A DNA stretch of 64,000 nt from ENR-C20 sp942493145 (GCA_942493145.1 OW818679.1:1674001-1738000); one strand, 5' to 3'. Positions 44,134-53,058 are shown, counted from the stretch's first letter. Notes: generated by a model not told the origin, from the sequence alone. Numbers and translations: made by a program.

Positions 44134-44859
44134 TTGAGATCGAAATTAATTTTAATCGTATTCTTATGTGCTGTTTTATCAATTTTTTCATTAATGCTGA
44201 TTATTTATGACCCTGCAAATGAAATGAAGTCTGATATAGGTGCGAAATCTGAAATTAGTATGGTTAGCAGCACTCAACCGTCTGAATATCTGATTTTTAT
44301 TGAAGTTGAGGATAAAACCCTTTACCTTCTGAGCAATGGAGAGTGTATAAAGCAGTATCCCATAGCCACAGGTAAATGGGGCTTGCCTTCTCCGCTGGGT
44401 TGCTGGAAGATAGTTCAAAAGGGTGATTGGGGTGAAGGGTTTGGAGGACGGTGGATGGGCTTTGATGTACCCTGGGGCAAATACGGCATTCATGGAACAC
44501 TTGAAGAAGGATCCATAGGTTGGGCATCAAGCGAAGGGTGTATAAGGATGTTTAATGAGGATGTTAAGGAATTATATTCACTGATACCCTATGGCACAAA
44601 AGTTGTTATTGTGAATGGCTCATTCGGCCCCTTTGGAAGTGGGTTTGCAGAGATAAATCCAGGTGATATAGGAGCCGATGTTATGGCTATACAACAGAGG
44701 TTGAAAATGCTGGGCTTTTATAAAGGCGGTGTGGACGGTATATATGGAGATGGTATGAAATCTGCCATACATAATTTTCAGAAAAAAAACGGCCTCACTG
44801 TGACCAACAGAATAACAAAAAAAGCTTGGAATGCAATGGGCTTCCGGGAATTTGAATAG
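44134..44859 (+). CDS. L,D-transpeptidase (YkuD) with peptidoglycan-binding domain
   Basis: About 241 residues from a TTG at 44134, chosen because GGAGGGAG (44119-44126) lies 7 bases upstream. An N-terminal membrane helix (LILIVFLCAVLSIFSLMLII) anchors the protein outside. The YkuD catalytic motif is intact: YGIHGT, then SSEGCIRM with the nucleophilic cysteine. A C-terminal PG_binding_1 domain follows (GADVMAIQQRLKMLGFYKGG, then FQKKNGLT). It makes 3-3 cross-links in peptidoglycan or attaches ligands to it; in spore-formers it may serve the spore coat or cortex. Confidence 0.92.
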   Translation: MRSKLILIVFLCAVLSIFSLMLIIYDPANEMKSDIGAKSEISMVSSTQPSEYLIFIEVEDKTLYLLSNGECIKQYPIATGKWGLPSPLGCWKIVQKGDWGEGFGGRWMGFDVPWGKYGIHGTLEEGSIGWASSEGCIRMFNEDVKELYSLIPYGTKVVIVNGSFGPFGSGFAEINPGDIGADVMAIQQRLKMLGFYKGGVDGIYGDGMKSAIHNFQKKNGLTVTNRITKKAWNAMGFREFE

Positions 44860-44862
44860 ATA

Positions 44863-44891
44863 TTGACAACTATATCGCCAGCCGTTATAAT
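44863..44891 (+). promoter_or_regulatory. Sigma-A promoter of the padR operon
   Basis: -35 TTGACA (44863-44868), a 17-base spacer and -10 TATAAT (44886-44891). Both hexamers match the consensus. Confidence 0.9.
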
Positions 44892-44892
44892 A

Positions 44893-44911
44893 TATATCGT
44901 AGGTCGATATA
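44893..44911. promoter_or_regulatory. Palindromic operator at the padR promoter
   Basis: TATATCG-TAGGT-CGATATA: two perfect 7-base arms around a 5-base centre, beginning two bases after the -10 box and covering the start site. A related half-site CTATATCG lies within the promoter spacer. PadR proteins usually repress their own genes from such sites. Confidence 0.7.
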
Positions 44912-44953
44912 ACGGAAGATGACATAACGGTAACTGAAATAACGGAGGCGGAT
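44909..44953. repeat. 15-bp repeats ATAACGG in the padR leader
   Basis: ATAACGG occurs at 44909, 44924 and 44939, spaced exactly 15 bases, in the short leader before the padR start. A degenerate fourth copy (ATAAGG) touches the start codon. Confidence 0.7.
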
Positions 44954-44959
44954 ATAAGG

Positions 44960-45283
44960 ATGAACAATGATAGCATCGCCCTGACCGAAGCAGTATATTA
45001 CATACTGTTGTCATTGTATGAGACTTCGCACGGGTACGGAATCATGCAAAAGGTTGAAAGGCTAAGTTCGGGAAGAGTTAAACTTGCCGCGGGAACACTG
45101 TACGGTGCAATCAGCACACTACTTCAAAAAGGATGGATTTATGCGTTGCCCGGTGAAACCAACAGTAGAAAAAAAGAATATGCAATAACCACTGTTGGTA
45201 AAAATGCTGTTCAAAATGAAATTATCAGACTGAGGGAACTTTTGTCTAACGGGGAACAAATCGTGAGAGGTGAATCAAAATGA
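44960..45283 (+). CDS. PadR-family transcriptional regulator
   Basis: A 107-residue winged-helix repressor: LTEAVYYILLSLYETSHGYG, MQKVERLSSGRVKLAAGTLY, GAISTLLQKGWIYALPGE, then KEYAITTVGKNAVQNEIIRL. GGAGGCGG lies 8 bases before the ATG. The stop overlaps the next gene (ATGA). PadR paired with a DUF2812 membrane protein is a recurrent Firmicute arrangement in which the regulator senses a drug or envelope signal. Confidence 0.93.
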   Translation: MNNDSIALTEAVYYILLSLYETSHGYGIMQKVERLSSGRVKLAAGTLYGAISTLLQKGWIYALPGETNSRKKEYAITTVGKNAVQNEIIRLRELLSNGEQIVRGESK

Positions 45284-45819
45284 GACATACTGTTTTTAAA
45301 GCATTTTGGACCTGGAATTTTGAAAAAGAAGAAGAATGGATAAATTCGATGTCAGCAAAAGGTATGCAGCTTGTTGGTGTCGGTTTTTGTAAATACATTT
45401 TTGAAGAAGGAGCAGTGGGCGAGTACACCTATCGGATAGAACTATTAAATCAAATGCCCATGCATCCCGAAAGTGTGGCATACATTCATTTTCTTGAGGA
45501 CGCAGGTATCGAACATATCGGCACATATGTGAGGTGGGTTTATTTAAGAAGAAAATCCAGTGCGGACGCATTTGATTTGTTCAGCGATAACGATTCCCGT
45601 ATCAAACATCTAAAACGGGTTTTAACTTTATTGCTATGTCTGTTGCCTCTCGAAATAGGAGCGTTGGGAACAAATATTGGAAGTGCCACAATGGGTTCTA
45701 CCTTAAATATGTTTATGGTTTGTCTGCTTTCAGTATTATTGGTTCTTTTTTCTATCGGCAGCTTCAAGTTGTGGATGAAGATACGGAAGTTGAAGAAAGA
45801 ACGCATCATTTATGAATAG
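45280..45819 (+). CDS. DUF2812 membrane protein
   Basis: A 179-residue protein. The N-terminal soluble part (FKAFWTWNFEKEEEWINSMS, AKGMQLVGVGF, EYTYRIELLN, DAGIEHIGTYVRWVYLRR) is the DUF2812 signature. Two C-terminal transmembrane helices follow (VLTLLLCLLPLEIGALG and MFMVCLLSVLLVLFSIGSF). It is co-translated with padR. Function unknown; probably the output or sensing partner of that regulator. Confidence 0.85.
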   Translation: MRHTVFKAFWTWNFEKEEEWINSMSAKGMQLVGVGFCKYIFEEGAVGEYTYRIELLNQMPMHPESVAYIHFLEDAGIEHIGTYVRWVYLRRKSSADAFDLFSDNDSRIKHLKRVLTLLLCLLPLEIGALGTNIGSATMGSTLNMFMVCLLSVLLVLFSIGSFKLWMKIRKLKKERIIYE

Positions 45820-45878
45820 CGCAAATTCATATAACTTGTCAAAGGGCCTGCTTGGGCGGGTATGGGGGAAGTATACAT

Positions 45879-46670
45879 TCAAGAGATCCACATACCGCCT
45901 TTAATATAGGTCCAAACACCATCCTTATACATGGCCTTGCAGTCCTGCATACCAATAGCGCCCAGCCCGCTGCGCCATTTTGAGATGTCGAAGGTGAAAC
46001 TGTTGTTTTCGGCCAATGTATCCGAGAGTTCAAAAAGCAGTCCGGACTTAAAGAACAGCTTTTCTTTATCGATATATCCCTGCTCGCATAGCTCGTCGAA
46101 GGTACCCTGCAAGGACTCCATACCATAGGCGTTTCCAAGGACATAGACAAGGGCGCTCTTTTCTGTGCCGGTCAGGTTGACAATACCGGTAAGGTCGAAG
46201 GCAAGTACGCTGATGCTGTCATTAAGGCCTGTGTCCTCGCTATAAAGTTCATCTATAACTTGCTTATAAAACCCCATAAGGTCAGTACCCTGATCTTTGA
46301 TCTCTATGGAACTCGGATTGCCAAGCTGCATCGGATAACTTTCCATCACCACTCCGTCATATGCAACTTCCACAATCATACCGCTGGCAAGTGCACCTTT
46401 GTCAACATCACTACCATCAGTGGAAAGTATGACAAGTGAATCTGTAGGAACCATATAGAGATCAGATGCGTTCGCGTCTTCTGAAATATTAGCAAGCAAA
46501 AGTGAGTTGCCGTATATCTGCATGATCCTTGCTGTCAGAACGATATCCGACGGGGCGGTTCCCGGACTTGTGGAGGGCAAATGTCCACTGTTCGTATTAT
46601 TGTTGTCGGCACAAGCCGATAGCGCAAGTGCCATAATAAGTGTCAGGATTATTGCTGTTATCCGTTTCAT
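45879..46670 (-). CDS. Lipoprotein of unknown function
   Basis: About 263 residues from the ATG at 46670, preceded by GAGGTG at 6 bases. A lipoprotein signal peptide ends in LALSAC, so Cys would be lipidated. The mature part begins with a Ser/Thr/Pro linker and an OB-like strand set (IVLTARIMQIYGNSLLLANI; GMIVEVAYDGVVMESYPMQL). A helical second half contains DLTGIVNLTGTEKSALVYVL. The DUF family is not recognised. It overlaps or abuts the methyltransferase gene, so both are in one operon. Confidence 0.8.
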   Translation of the reverse strand: MKRITAIILTLIMALALSACADNNNTNSGHLPSTSPGTAPSDIVLTARIMQIYGNSLLLANISEDANASDLYMVPTDSLVILSTDGSDVDKGALASGMIVEVAYDGVVMESYPMQLGNPSSIEIKDQGTDLMGFYKQVIDELYSEDTGLNDSISVLAFDLTGIVNLTGTEKSALVYVLGNAYGMESLQGTFDELCEQGYIDKEKLFFKSGLLFELSDTLAENNSFTFDISKWRSGLGAIGMQDCKAMYKDGVWTYIKGGMWIS

Positions 46671-46675
46671 TTTTT

Positions 46676-47305
46676 TCACCTCTGTCTAGCGTTTGACGGT
46701 ATTTTGCTGCTACTTGTTCCAACCATATCGTATGGCACCGCAGCTTTTCTTCCAATACCCCAACGAAACACGCCATAACCCGAGCTGCCAGTCTGCTCAA
46801 TGATAAAACCGGCAGCTTGGATAAGCTTGTGCGGTTCCCTTGTAAGATTGCAGCCTCCTGCAATTTTTGGCCATACGATATTGGTGGCCTTGAATAAAGA
46901 TGCCAGCTTTTTATTTTCTGGTAGAACATGGTCGATGTAAATAAATAGACCACTGGGCTTTAGCACACGCAATACTTCACTAACAGCTTTATCTGGATTT
47001 TCAACACTGCAAAACACCAGAGTTTCAACTACAGTATCAAAAGACTCGTCTGCAAAGGGTAGATTCTCTGCCCGACCTTCGAATAATTTTAAGGGGAGCT
47101 TTGTATTTGGCTTTGAAGATAATGATGTATGGGTGTCTAACGCAGAAAGACTATCTATTAAATCGGTCTTGTAATATTTAAAATTAACTCCTGTCCCATA
47201 ACCAATTTCAAGTACATTTCCAAAAGCCTTTTGAATAATGATTTTCCTGATTCTTGCAAGGATTCTATTCTCAAGTGGAGACATAAAAAGGTCATAAATA
47301 TTCAC
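46676..47305 (-). CDS. Class I SAM-dependent methyltransferase
   Basis: A 209-residue enzyme starting at GTG (AGGAGG upstream). Motif I VLEIGYGTGVNFKYY, an acidic loop near ALDTH, motif LPFADESFDTVVETLVFCSV, and the post-motif LRVLKPSGLFIYIDHV are typical of the UbiE/Methyltransf_11 type. The HVLPENKKL and WPKIAGGCNLTREP regions resemble small-molecule or phospholipid methylases. Substrate unknown. Confidence 0.88.
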   Translation of the reverse strand: MNIYDLFMSPLENRILARIRKIIIQKAFGNVLEIGYGTGVNFKYYKTDLIDSLSALDTHTSLSSKPNTKLPLKLFEGRAENLPFADESFDTVVETLVFCSVENPDKAVSEVLRVLKPSGLFIYIDHVLPENKKLASLFKATNIVWPKIAGGCNLTREPHKLIQAAGFIIEQTGSSGYGVFRWGIGRKAAVPYDMVGTSSSKIPSNARQR

Positions 47306-47437
47306 AAAAGTAATCCTCCTGTCATTTTTACTGTGTGTTCATATATCTACCACTAAATCTACCACTATATCCCCAACATTACAGAAAATTAATGTCAGAG
47401 ATATAAATCAAATGTGAAATAAATTTCCGAAAATCAC

Positions 47438-47465
47438 TTGAAAACAAATTAAAGTAGTATATAAT
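47438..47465 (+). promoter_or_regulatory. Sigma-A promoter of serS
   Basis: -35 TTGAAA (47438-47443), a 16-base spacer and -10 TATAAT (47460-47465), placing the start near 47472, at the beginning of the T-box leader. Confidence 0.7.
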
Positions 47466-47471
47466 GAACTT

Positions 47472-47730
47472 TATTATTAATAAAGTTTTTAAGTCTTTTT
47501 AGCAGTAACAGCGTTGATAAAAGCTATGATTTATAAATCTCAACAGAGAGCCGGTGGTTGGTGTGAACCGGTGAGTGCATAAATCTTTCCACTTTTGGAG
47601 CTGTCGGTGATGAACCGAAGGCCTGTACCCTTTATCGTACATTTGAGAGGTCAGCTTTTTAAGCTGGCAAATTGGGTGGCAACGCGGATCCTTCCGTCCC
47701 ATATTATTGTATGGGTTCGGGAGTTTTTTT
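47472..47730 (+). promoter_or_regulatory. T-box leader of serS
   Basis: A tRNA-sensing riboswitch. Stem I distal elements are visible in AGAGAGCCGGTGGTTGG and GTGTGAACCGG (about 47543-47570). The T-box sequence AATTGGGTGGCAACGCGG lies near 47670-47687 and pairs with the tRNA acceptor end. A terminator with stem CCCATA/TATGGG and outer CCG/CGG, followed by TTTTTTT, ends at 47730. The specifier is probably a serine UCC at 47588-47590 (in TTTCCAC), inferred from its position. Uncharged tRNA-Ser should switch on transcription. Confidence 0.92.
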
Positions 47731-47792
47731 ATTTTCCTGAACTGATACAGGAACAGAGCAAACATTGTTAATATCAGATTGGAGGAAAAATT

Positions 47793-49073
47793 ATGCTGGA
47801 CATTAAATTATTGAGGACTAACCCTGAGCTTGTAAAAGAGAATATCAAAAAGAAGTTTCAGGATCAAAAACTTGTTCTGGTTGATGAAGTTGTAGAAATG
47901 GATAAAAAGTACAGAGAGGCCAAGGCCAGACTCGACTTTCTGAGAGGTCAACGCAACTCTATCAGCAAGGAAATCGGCGTTTTCATGGCAAAAGGAATGA
48001 AGGAGGAAGCCGAAAACAATAAAACAAAGGTTGCTGACATCGCTAAGGAATTGACAGAATTGGAGCAATTGGAGGAAAAGCTTTCTGCCGATATCAGAGA
48101 AAAGATGTTGGTGATTCCAAACCTTATAGATGACTCTGTCCCTATTGGAAAGGATGACAGCGAAAATGTCGAGGTTAAACGCTTTGGTGAGCCTGCAACC
48201 CCGGATTTTGAAATACCTTATCATGTTGATATCATGGAAAAACTCCGTGGCATCGATCTTGAAAGTGCACGAAAAACCAGTGGCAACGGCTTCTATTATC
48301 TATGTGGAGACGTTGCGCGCCTGCATTCTGCAATCCTGTCCTATGCCCGCGATTTTATGATTGACAGAGGTTTTACCTACTGCATCCCGCCCTTCATGAT
48401 CCGTAGTGAAGTGGTAACAGGCGTTATGAGCTTCAAAGAGATGGAAAATATGATGTATAAAATTGAAGGCGAGGATTTGTATCTCATCGGAACCAGCGAG
48501 CACTCAATGATAGGTAAGTTTATCGATACAATTATAGATGAAGAGCAACTTCCACAGGCATTGACCAGTTATTCCCCCTGCTTCCGCAAGGAAGTAGGTG
48601 CACACGGCATTGAAGAACGTGGCGTGTATCGCATACATCAATTTGAAAAGCAGGAAATGATCGTTGTCTGTAAGCCGGAAGAAAGCCCTGAATGGTTTGC
48701 AAAATTGTGGCAAAACTCCGTGGACTTTTTTCGCACACTGGATATTCCCGTTCGTACATTGGAATGCTGTTCCGGTGACCTGGCTGATCTTAAGGTTAAG
48801 AGCGTTGATGTTGAGGCATGGTCGCCTCGCCAGCAAAAGTATTTTGAGGTGGGCAGCTGTTCCAATCTGGGTGATGCCCAGGCACGTCGACTTGGAATAC
48901 GCGTCAAGAATAAAGAAACCGGCAACTATTTTGCACATACTTTAAATAACACGGTAGTTGCTCCACCCCGTATGTTGATTGCCTTTTTTGAGAACAATCT
49001 GAATGAAGATGGCACTGTTAATATTCCAAAACCACTTCAAATGTACATGGGCGGTAAAACAATCATAAAATAG
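47793..49073 (+). CDS. serS: Seryl-tRNA synthetase (archaeal-like sequence type)
   Basis: A 426-residue class II synthetase that charges tRNA-Ser. An N-terminal coiled coil (residues 1-110, for example EVVEMDKKYREAKARLDFLR) is followed by the catalytic domain. The serine-binding TxE motif is GTSEHS, motif 2 is CFRKEVGAHGIEERGVYRIH, and motif 3 is TLNNTVVAPPRMLIAFFEN, where bacterial enzymes usually have TLNGSGLAVGRTL..I.EN. The invariant arginine is kept. CCSGDLADLKVKSVDVEAWS and GSCSNLGDAQARRLGIR resemble archaeal forms. AGGAGG-like site upstream; T-box controlled. Confidence 0.95.
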   Translation: MLDIKLLRTNPELVKENIKKKFQDQKLVLVDEVVEMDKKYREAKARLDFLRGQRNSISKEIGVFMAKGMKEEAENNKTKVADIAKELTELEQLEEKLSADIREKMLVIPNLIDDSVPIGKDDSENVEVKRFGEPATPDFEIPYHVDIMEKLRGIDLESARKTSGNGFYYLCGDVARLHSAILSYARDFMIDRGFTYCIPPFMIRSEVVTGVMSFKEMENMMYKIEGEDLYLIGTSEHSMIGKFIDTIIDEEQLPQALTSYSPCFRKEVGAHGIEERGVYRIHQFEKQEMIVVCKPEESPEWFAKLWQNSVDFFRTLDIPVRTLECCSGDLADLKVKSVDVEAWSPRQQKYFEVGSCSNLGDAQARRLGIRVKNKETGNYFAHTLNNTVVAPPRMLIAFFENNLNEDGTVNIPKPLQMYMGGKTIIK

Positions 49074-49118
49074 GTGGAAGTAAAACGCGTTTGAAATCAA
49101 GACATAAAACATAAAGAT

Positions 49119-49153
49119 AGAAGCTTCGTCACAAAACGGTGCTTCTTTTTTTT
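49119..49153 (+). terminator. Terminator after serS
   Basis: AGAAGC / GCTTCT stem with inner CGT/ACG pairing, followed by eight Ts (49146-49153). Confidence 0.75.
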
Positions 49154-49234
49154 ACAATTCTTTTCACACTTTTAAGAAATAATGGTGGTAAATAGAAACT
49201 AATTGCACAAAATAATCAGTGGAGGTGGACAACT

Positions 49235-50584
49235 ATGGAGAATGAATTGAAGAAAAAGTATGGTTTGTTTACTGCAATTGCAATGGTAGTAGGCATCGTC
49301 ATAGGAAGTGGTGTATTTTTTAAGGCTGAAGCTGTGCTGAAGGCAACAGGCGGCAATATGCCTTTGGGAATTGCTGCATGGGGCATCGTCGGTCTTATTA
49401 TGATTATCTGCTCATATTCCTTCGCCATTATGGCAACAAAGTATGAGAGGGTCAACGGTCTGGTTGACTATGCAGAAGTGTCTGTCGGGAGAAGGTATGG
49501 CTACTATATGGGCTGGTTTATAGCAACTGTTTATAACCCTACACTAACCTCTGTGCTGGCTTGGGTTTCCGCCCGGTATACCTCTGTGCTCCTGGGATGG
49601 GATATCACCGGCGGTTCCACCATGACCATAGCTTGCTTCTATCTGGTTACCAGCTTTGCAGTTAATGCTCTATCTCCCGTCATAGCCGGAAGGTTCCAGG
49701 TAGCTACCACGGTTATAAAGCTCATTCCTTTACTGCTTATGGCTGTTGCAGGAACCATCGTCGGTTTGACAAACGGTATAACCATGAGCAATTTTTCCCA
49801 TGTGGTAGATTCAAGCGTAAGCCTGGGCGGTGGCCTCTTCGCCTCGGTTGTAGCAGTCGCATTTGCATATGAGGGCTGGATTATAGCCACATCCATCAAC
49901 GCGGAGCTGAAGGATTCCAGGAAAAATCTACCCAAAGCTTTGATTATGGGTTCACTTATAGTAGTTGTGGTATATATTTTCTATTATATCGGTATTGCAG
50001 GTGCGGTCACCACCGAAACACTCATGGAAAGCGGCCAGGCAGGAGCGAAGCTAGCCTTCCGGAATATCTTCGGCTCAGTCGGAGGTTCACTTATATTTGT
50101 GTTTGTCATAATATCATGCCTTGGAACTCTGAACGGACTCATGATGGGGTGTACCCGCGGAATGTATTCACTGGCAGCCAGAAATTCCGGCATACTCCCC
50201 GGAACATTCAGACAGGTGGATAAGGTCACCAACATGCCGGCAAACTCCGCTATCCTGGGAGTACTGCTCAGCGCATTCTGGCTGCTTTACTTTTATGGCG
50301 CCAACCTCACGACACCATGGTTTGGTCCATTCGTTTTCGACACCTCGGAATTGCCGATAATCACCCTATATGCGGGGTATATACCCATATTCCTGATGCT
50401 TATGAGGAAAGAAACTGATTTGAACGCCTTCAAACGTTTCGTAATGCCTGCATTATCCATAACAGGCTGCTTGTTCATGGTCTTTGCCGCTTGCCTGGCG
50501 CATAAAATGGCTGTGTTCTATTACCTGATGATATTTGTTGCGGTCATTGTCATCGGGGTATTTTTCGAAAACAGGAATAAATAA
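49235..50584 (+). CDS. APC-family amino-acid permease
   Basis: A 449-residue membrane protein with about 12 helices. The TM1 consensus loop IAMVVGIVIGSGVFFKAEAV is the substrate-binding unwound helix of the LAT/APC group. VAVAFAYEGWIIATSINAEL in TM6 is likewise typical and resembles serine/threonine exchangers (SteT-like). It follows serS after a terminator, so it has its own transcript. The location next to a serine-specific T-box makes serine or threonine a reasonable but unproved substrate. Confidence 0.92.
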   Translation: MENELKKKYGLFTAIAMVVGIVIGSGVFFKAEAVLKATGGNMPLGIAAWGIVGLIMIICSYSFAIMATKYERVNGLVDYAEVSVGRRYGYYMGWFIATVYNPTLTSVLAWVSARYTSVLLGWDITGGSTMTIACFYLVTSFAVNALSPVIAGRFQVATTVIKLIPLLLMAVAGTIVGLTNGITMSNFSHVVDSSVSLGGGLFASVVAVAFAYEGWIIATSINAELKDSRKNLPKALIMGSLIVVVVYIFYYIGIAGAVTTETLMESGQAGAKLAFRNIFGSVGGSLIFVFVIISCLGTLNGLMMGCTRGMYSLAARNSGILPGTFRQVDKVTNMPANSAILGVLLSAFWLLYFYGANLTTPWFGPFVFDTSELPIITLYAGYIPIFLMLMRKETDLNAFKRFVMPALSITGCLFMVFAACLAHKMAVFYYLMIFVAVIVIGVFFENRNK

Positions 50585-50601
50585 GTTATCCGATCATTAA
50601 A

Positions 50602-50946
50602 TTATCCGATTATTTTAGAATATGCCTCATTGGATGGATTCGGACTTATAGTAACATGTAGGGACATATTTTCATTTACAGCAGGTATGCTGAAATCATC
50701 CTGACCTTTTGCACATACGATGGATCCGATTGAGATTTCCGCGACTTCGTCGTTTATTCTAATTTGACCGCTTCCTGATAGTACATTCAGTATCAGGGAA
50801 GAGTTTTCGTGTCTATGAACAGGCAGGGTTTGACCAGGCTTTAAATTCAATACGAAACTCAATATGTCCTTATCAGAGTAAAGAAGCCTTTTGGTAAAGG
50901 TTTTGTCACTAAAAACAATACTTTGGCCAATGTTTGTTATATCCAT
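50602..50946 (-). CDS. Small cupin-domain protein
   Basis: About 114 residues from the ATG at 50946 (AAGGAGG at 7 bases; an in-frame ATG at 50970 precedes that site). A single cupin barrel: LKPGQTLPVHRHENSSLILN (two His, one Glu), then GSGQIRINDEVAEISIGSIV and the third-strand CAKGQDDFSI. It converges on the permease gene. Cupins of this size often bind a metal and a small acid; function unknown. Confidence 0.85.
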   Translation of the reverse strand: MDITNIGQSIVFSDKTFTKRLLYSDKDILSFVLNLKPGQTLPVHRHENSSLILNVLSGSGQIRINDEVAEISIGSIVCAKGQDDFSIPAVNENMSLHVTISPNPSNEAYSKIIG

Positions 50947-51133
50947 AACAATTCCTCCTTTTATAAACATTATAACATTAACCTTTCCAATAGGAGCGTT
51001 AATATTCTATGTCATTCCTTTTCATACATAAATAACAAATATAAAATTCACATCTAAGATTAAAATATAGCTATGCAAAAATAAGCAAAGATGAGATCAG
51101 GAGAAGAATAGGATAAGATTAGGAGAAAATAAG

Positions 51134-52963
51134 ATGGAAATTCAAGAATTAAAGGTTTTTGATGCTCCAAACATTTTTAGTTTGAGGGAAATCATAGTCA
51201 GGATTCAAATCAAGCTTGGTGAATATGCAGAGATACCTACAAAGGATATTGGCAAAATGAATGAGAGTATTATCAGATTATTCCCCGGAATTAAAGACCA
51301 TAAGTGCGCCAAAGGATATATCGGCGGTTTTGTTGAACGTTTACGGGAAGGAACGTATTTAGCCCATGTAACGGAGCATCTTTGCCTTGAAACCCAACGG
51401 ATGCTGGGGTATGACATTAAACATGGGAAAGCCAGGATAGTGAAGGATGACATATATAATGTGATTTTTTCAACAGTTAACAAGGAGGTTGGAAAAGCAT
51501 GCGGGCTTTTTGTCATTAATACCTTGAATAAAATGATTAAGGGACAACTGGTTGATATTCTTGAAGAATTCAAGGAGTTGAAAAAGATATGCGTAAAAAA
51601 CGATTTGGCGTTCAGCACTGGTGCAATTATTGAAGAAGCGAAAAGAAGGGGGATACCGGTAAGCCTTGTAAACGACGGCGAATTTGTCAGGCTTGGTTAT
51701 GGAAGGTATCAGAAAAGCATCTCAACCGGTCAGATGTATGATTCCACTAAACTGGTCCGACCTTTACTGGATATGATATTCCCGGAAGGGACGCCATCTG
51801 CGATTCCAATAGTATCTGTCACCGGTACAAATGGCAAGACAACCACTACCCGGATGATCAGCAGGATATTGAGGTATCAGGGTCTGGTAGTAGGGACAAC
51901 AACTACCCATGGGATATATATTAATGACAGGTGTATAGTGGATGGAGATACGACAGGTCCCAAAAGTGCAAAAAGAATACTCAATAGCGGGGAAATTGAA
52001 GCTGCAGTTCTGGAAACTGCCCGGGGAGGCATCATACGAGAGGGGTTGGCATATGAAAAAGCTGATGTAGCGGTTTTTACAAACCTGACGCGAGACCATA
52101 TCGGTATTGATGGAATAAATACGATGGAAGAACTGCTACATGCCAAATCACTAGTTATTGAAGCGGTCAGGGATGATGGAACTTGTGTAATGAATGCCGA
52201 CGATCAGTGGGTTATGAAGGCCAGGGAGAAAGCAAAAGGGAATCATATTTTATTCTCTATGGATTATAAAAACCCCATAATCAGGGAACACGTCAGTAAT
52301 GGCGGAACTGCAGTGTATAAAAGGGATGGCAGGATATTTATCAAAAGCCGGGGTGCTGGTGAAAGGTATATTACCCTTAGAAATATCCCGGCTACCCTGG
52401 ATGGAAGACTCAAACACAATATCTATAACAGTATGGCTGCTATTGGAGCATGTTTTGCCCTCGGAGTCCCATTTGACACTATAGAAGAGGCGTTGAGCGG
52501 ATTTACCTGTGATGCGGATGTCAATCCTGGACGTTTTAACATTTATGATATGGGTGAGTTCAAAGTGGTTCTGGATTATGGACATAATTTTGATGGTTAC
52601 CAGGCTACCATTGAAGGGCTGGTATCGCTTAATCCATCGCGTTTGGTAGGCATTATAGGAGTTCCGGGTGACAGGCTGGATACCGATATTTATAATGTAG
52701 GGAAAATCTCCGGAAGTTCTTTTGATTATATTATAGTCAAGGAGGATAAAGACCTGAGAGGAAGAAAACCCTTTGAAGTAGCGGAGCTGTTATACGAAGG
52801 TGCATTGTCCGGGGGGATATCAGGAAAACAAATCGAGATAATTTCCGACGAAAGGGAAGCTTTCGGCAAAGCGTTCAGACAAGTGCAAAATGGAGATGTT
52901 ATTGCAGTATTTTTCGAAAAAATGGAGCCTTTGATGGAATTGATGCAGAGAGCCTTGGATTGA
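51134..52963 (+). CDS. Cyanophycin-synthetase-like Mur ligase lacking the ATP-grasp domain
   Basis: A 609-residue protein. Residues 1-195 match the N-terminal region of CphA (YIGGFVERLREGTYLAHVTE, HLCLETQRMLG, AIIEEAKRRGIP, LGYGRYQ at 187-193). Only about 36 residues later begins the Mur-ligase domain: SVTGTNGKTTTTRM (P-loop 229-239), ETARGGIIREGLAYEKADVA, NLTRDHIGIDG, LDGRLKHNIYNSMAA and LDYGHN. In full-length CphA (about 870-900 residues) an ATP-grasp domain of roughly 260 residues lies between. That domain adds aspartate to the chain; the Mur domain adds arginine. Here only the Mur-type ligation can occur. AGGAGAAA ribosome site. Confidence 0.85.
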   Translation: MEIQELKVFDAPNIFSLREIIVRIQIKLGEYAEIPTKDIGKMNESIIRLFPGIKDHKCAKGYIGGFVERLREGTYLAHVTEHLCLETQRMLGYDIKHGKARIVKDDIYNVIFSTVNKEVGKACGLFVINTLNKMIKGQLVDILEEFKELKKICVKNDLAFSTGAIIEEAKRRGIPVSLVNDGEFVRLGYGRYQKSISTGQMYDSTKLVRPLLDMIFPEGTPSAIPIVSVTGTNGKTTTTRMISRILRYQGLVVGTTTTHGIYINDRCIVDGDTTGPKSAKRILNSGEIEAAVLETARGGIIREGLAYEKADVAVFTNLTRDHIGIDGINTMEELLHAKSLVIEAVRDDGTCVMNADDQWVMKAREKAKGNHILFSMDYKNPIIREHVSNGGTAVYKRDGRIFIKSRGAGERYITLRNIPATLDGRLKHNIYNSMAAIGACFALGVPFDTIEEALSGFTCDADVNPGRFNIYDMGEFKVVLDYGHNFDGYQATIEGLVSLNPSRLVGIIGVPGDRLDTDIYNVGKISGSSFDYIIVKEDKDLRGRKPFEVAELLYEGALSGGISGKQIEIISDEREAFGKAFRQVQNGDVIAVFFEKMEPLMELMQRALD

Positions 52964-52974
52964 TAATCCAAGGC
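52952..52974. terminator. Perfect palindrome at the end of the CphA-like gene
   Basis: GCCTTGGATT-GAT-AATCCAAGGC, a 10-bp stem spanning the stop codon. It has no T-run, so it may stabilise the mRNA end or act as a weak terminator. Confidence 0.5.
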
Positions 52975-53058
52975 TTCGGCTTGTACTGTTGACATAAAAG
53001 AGATATATTATTATAAAGGATGAATACCTGAAGAAAACATTACCTGAGGGGGAAATCC

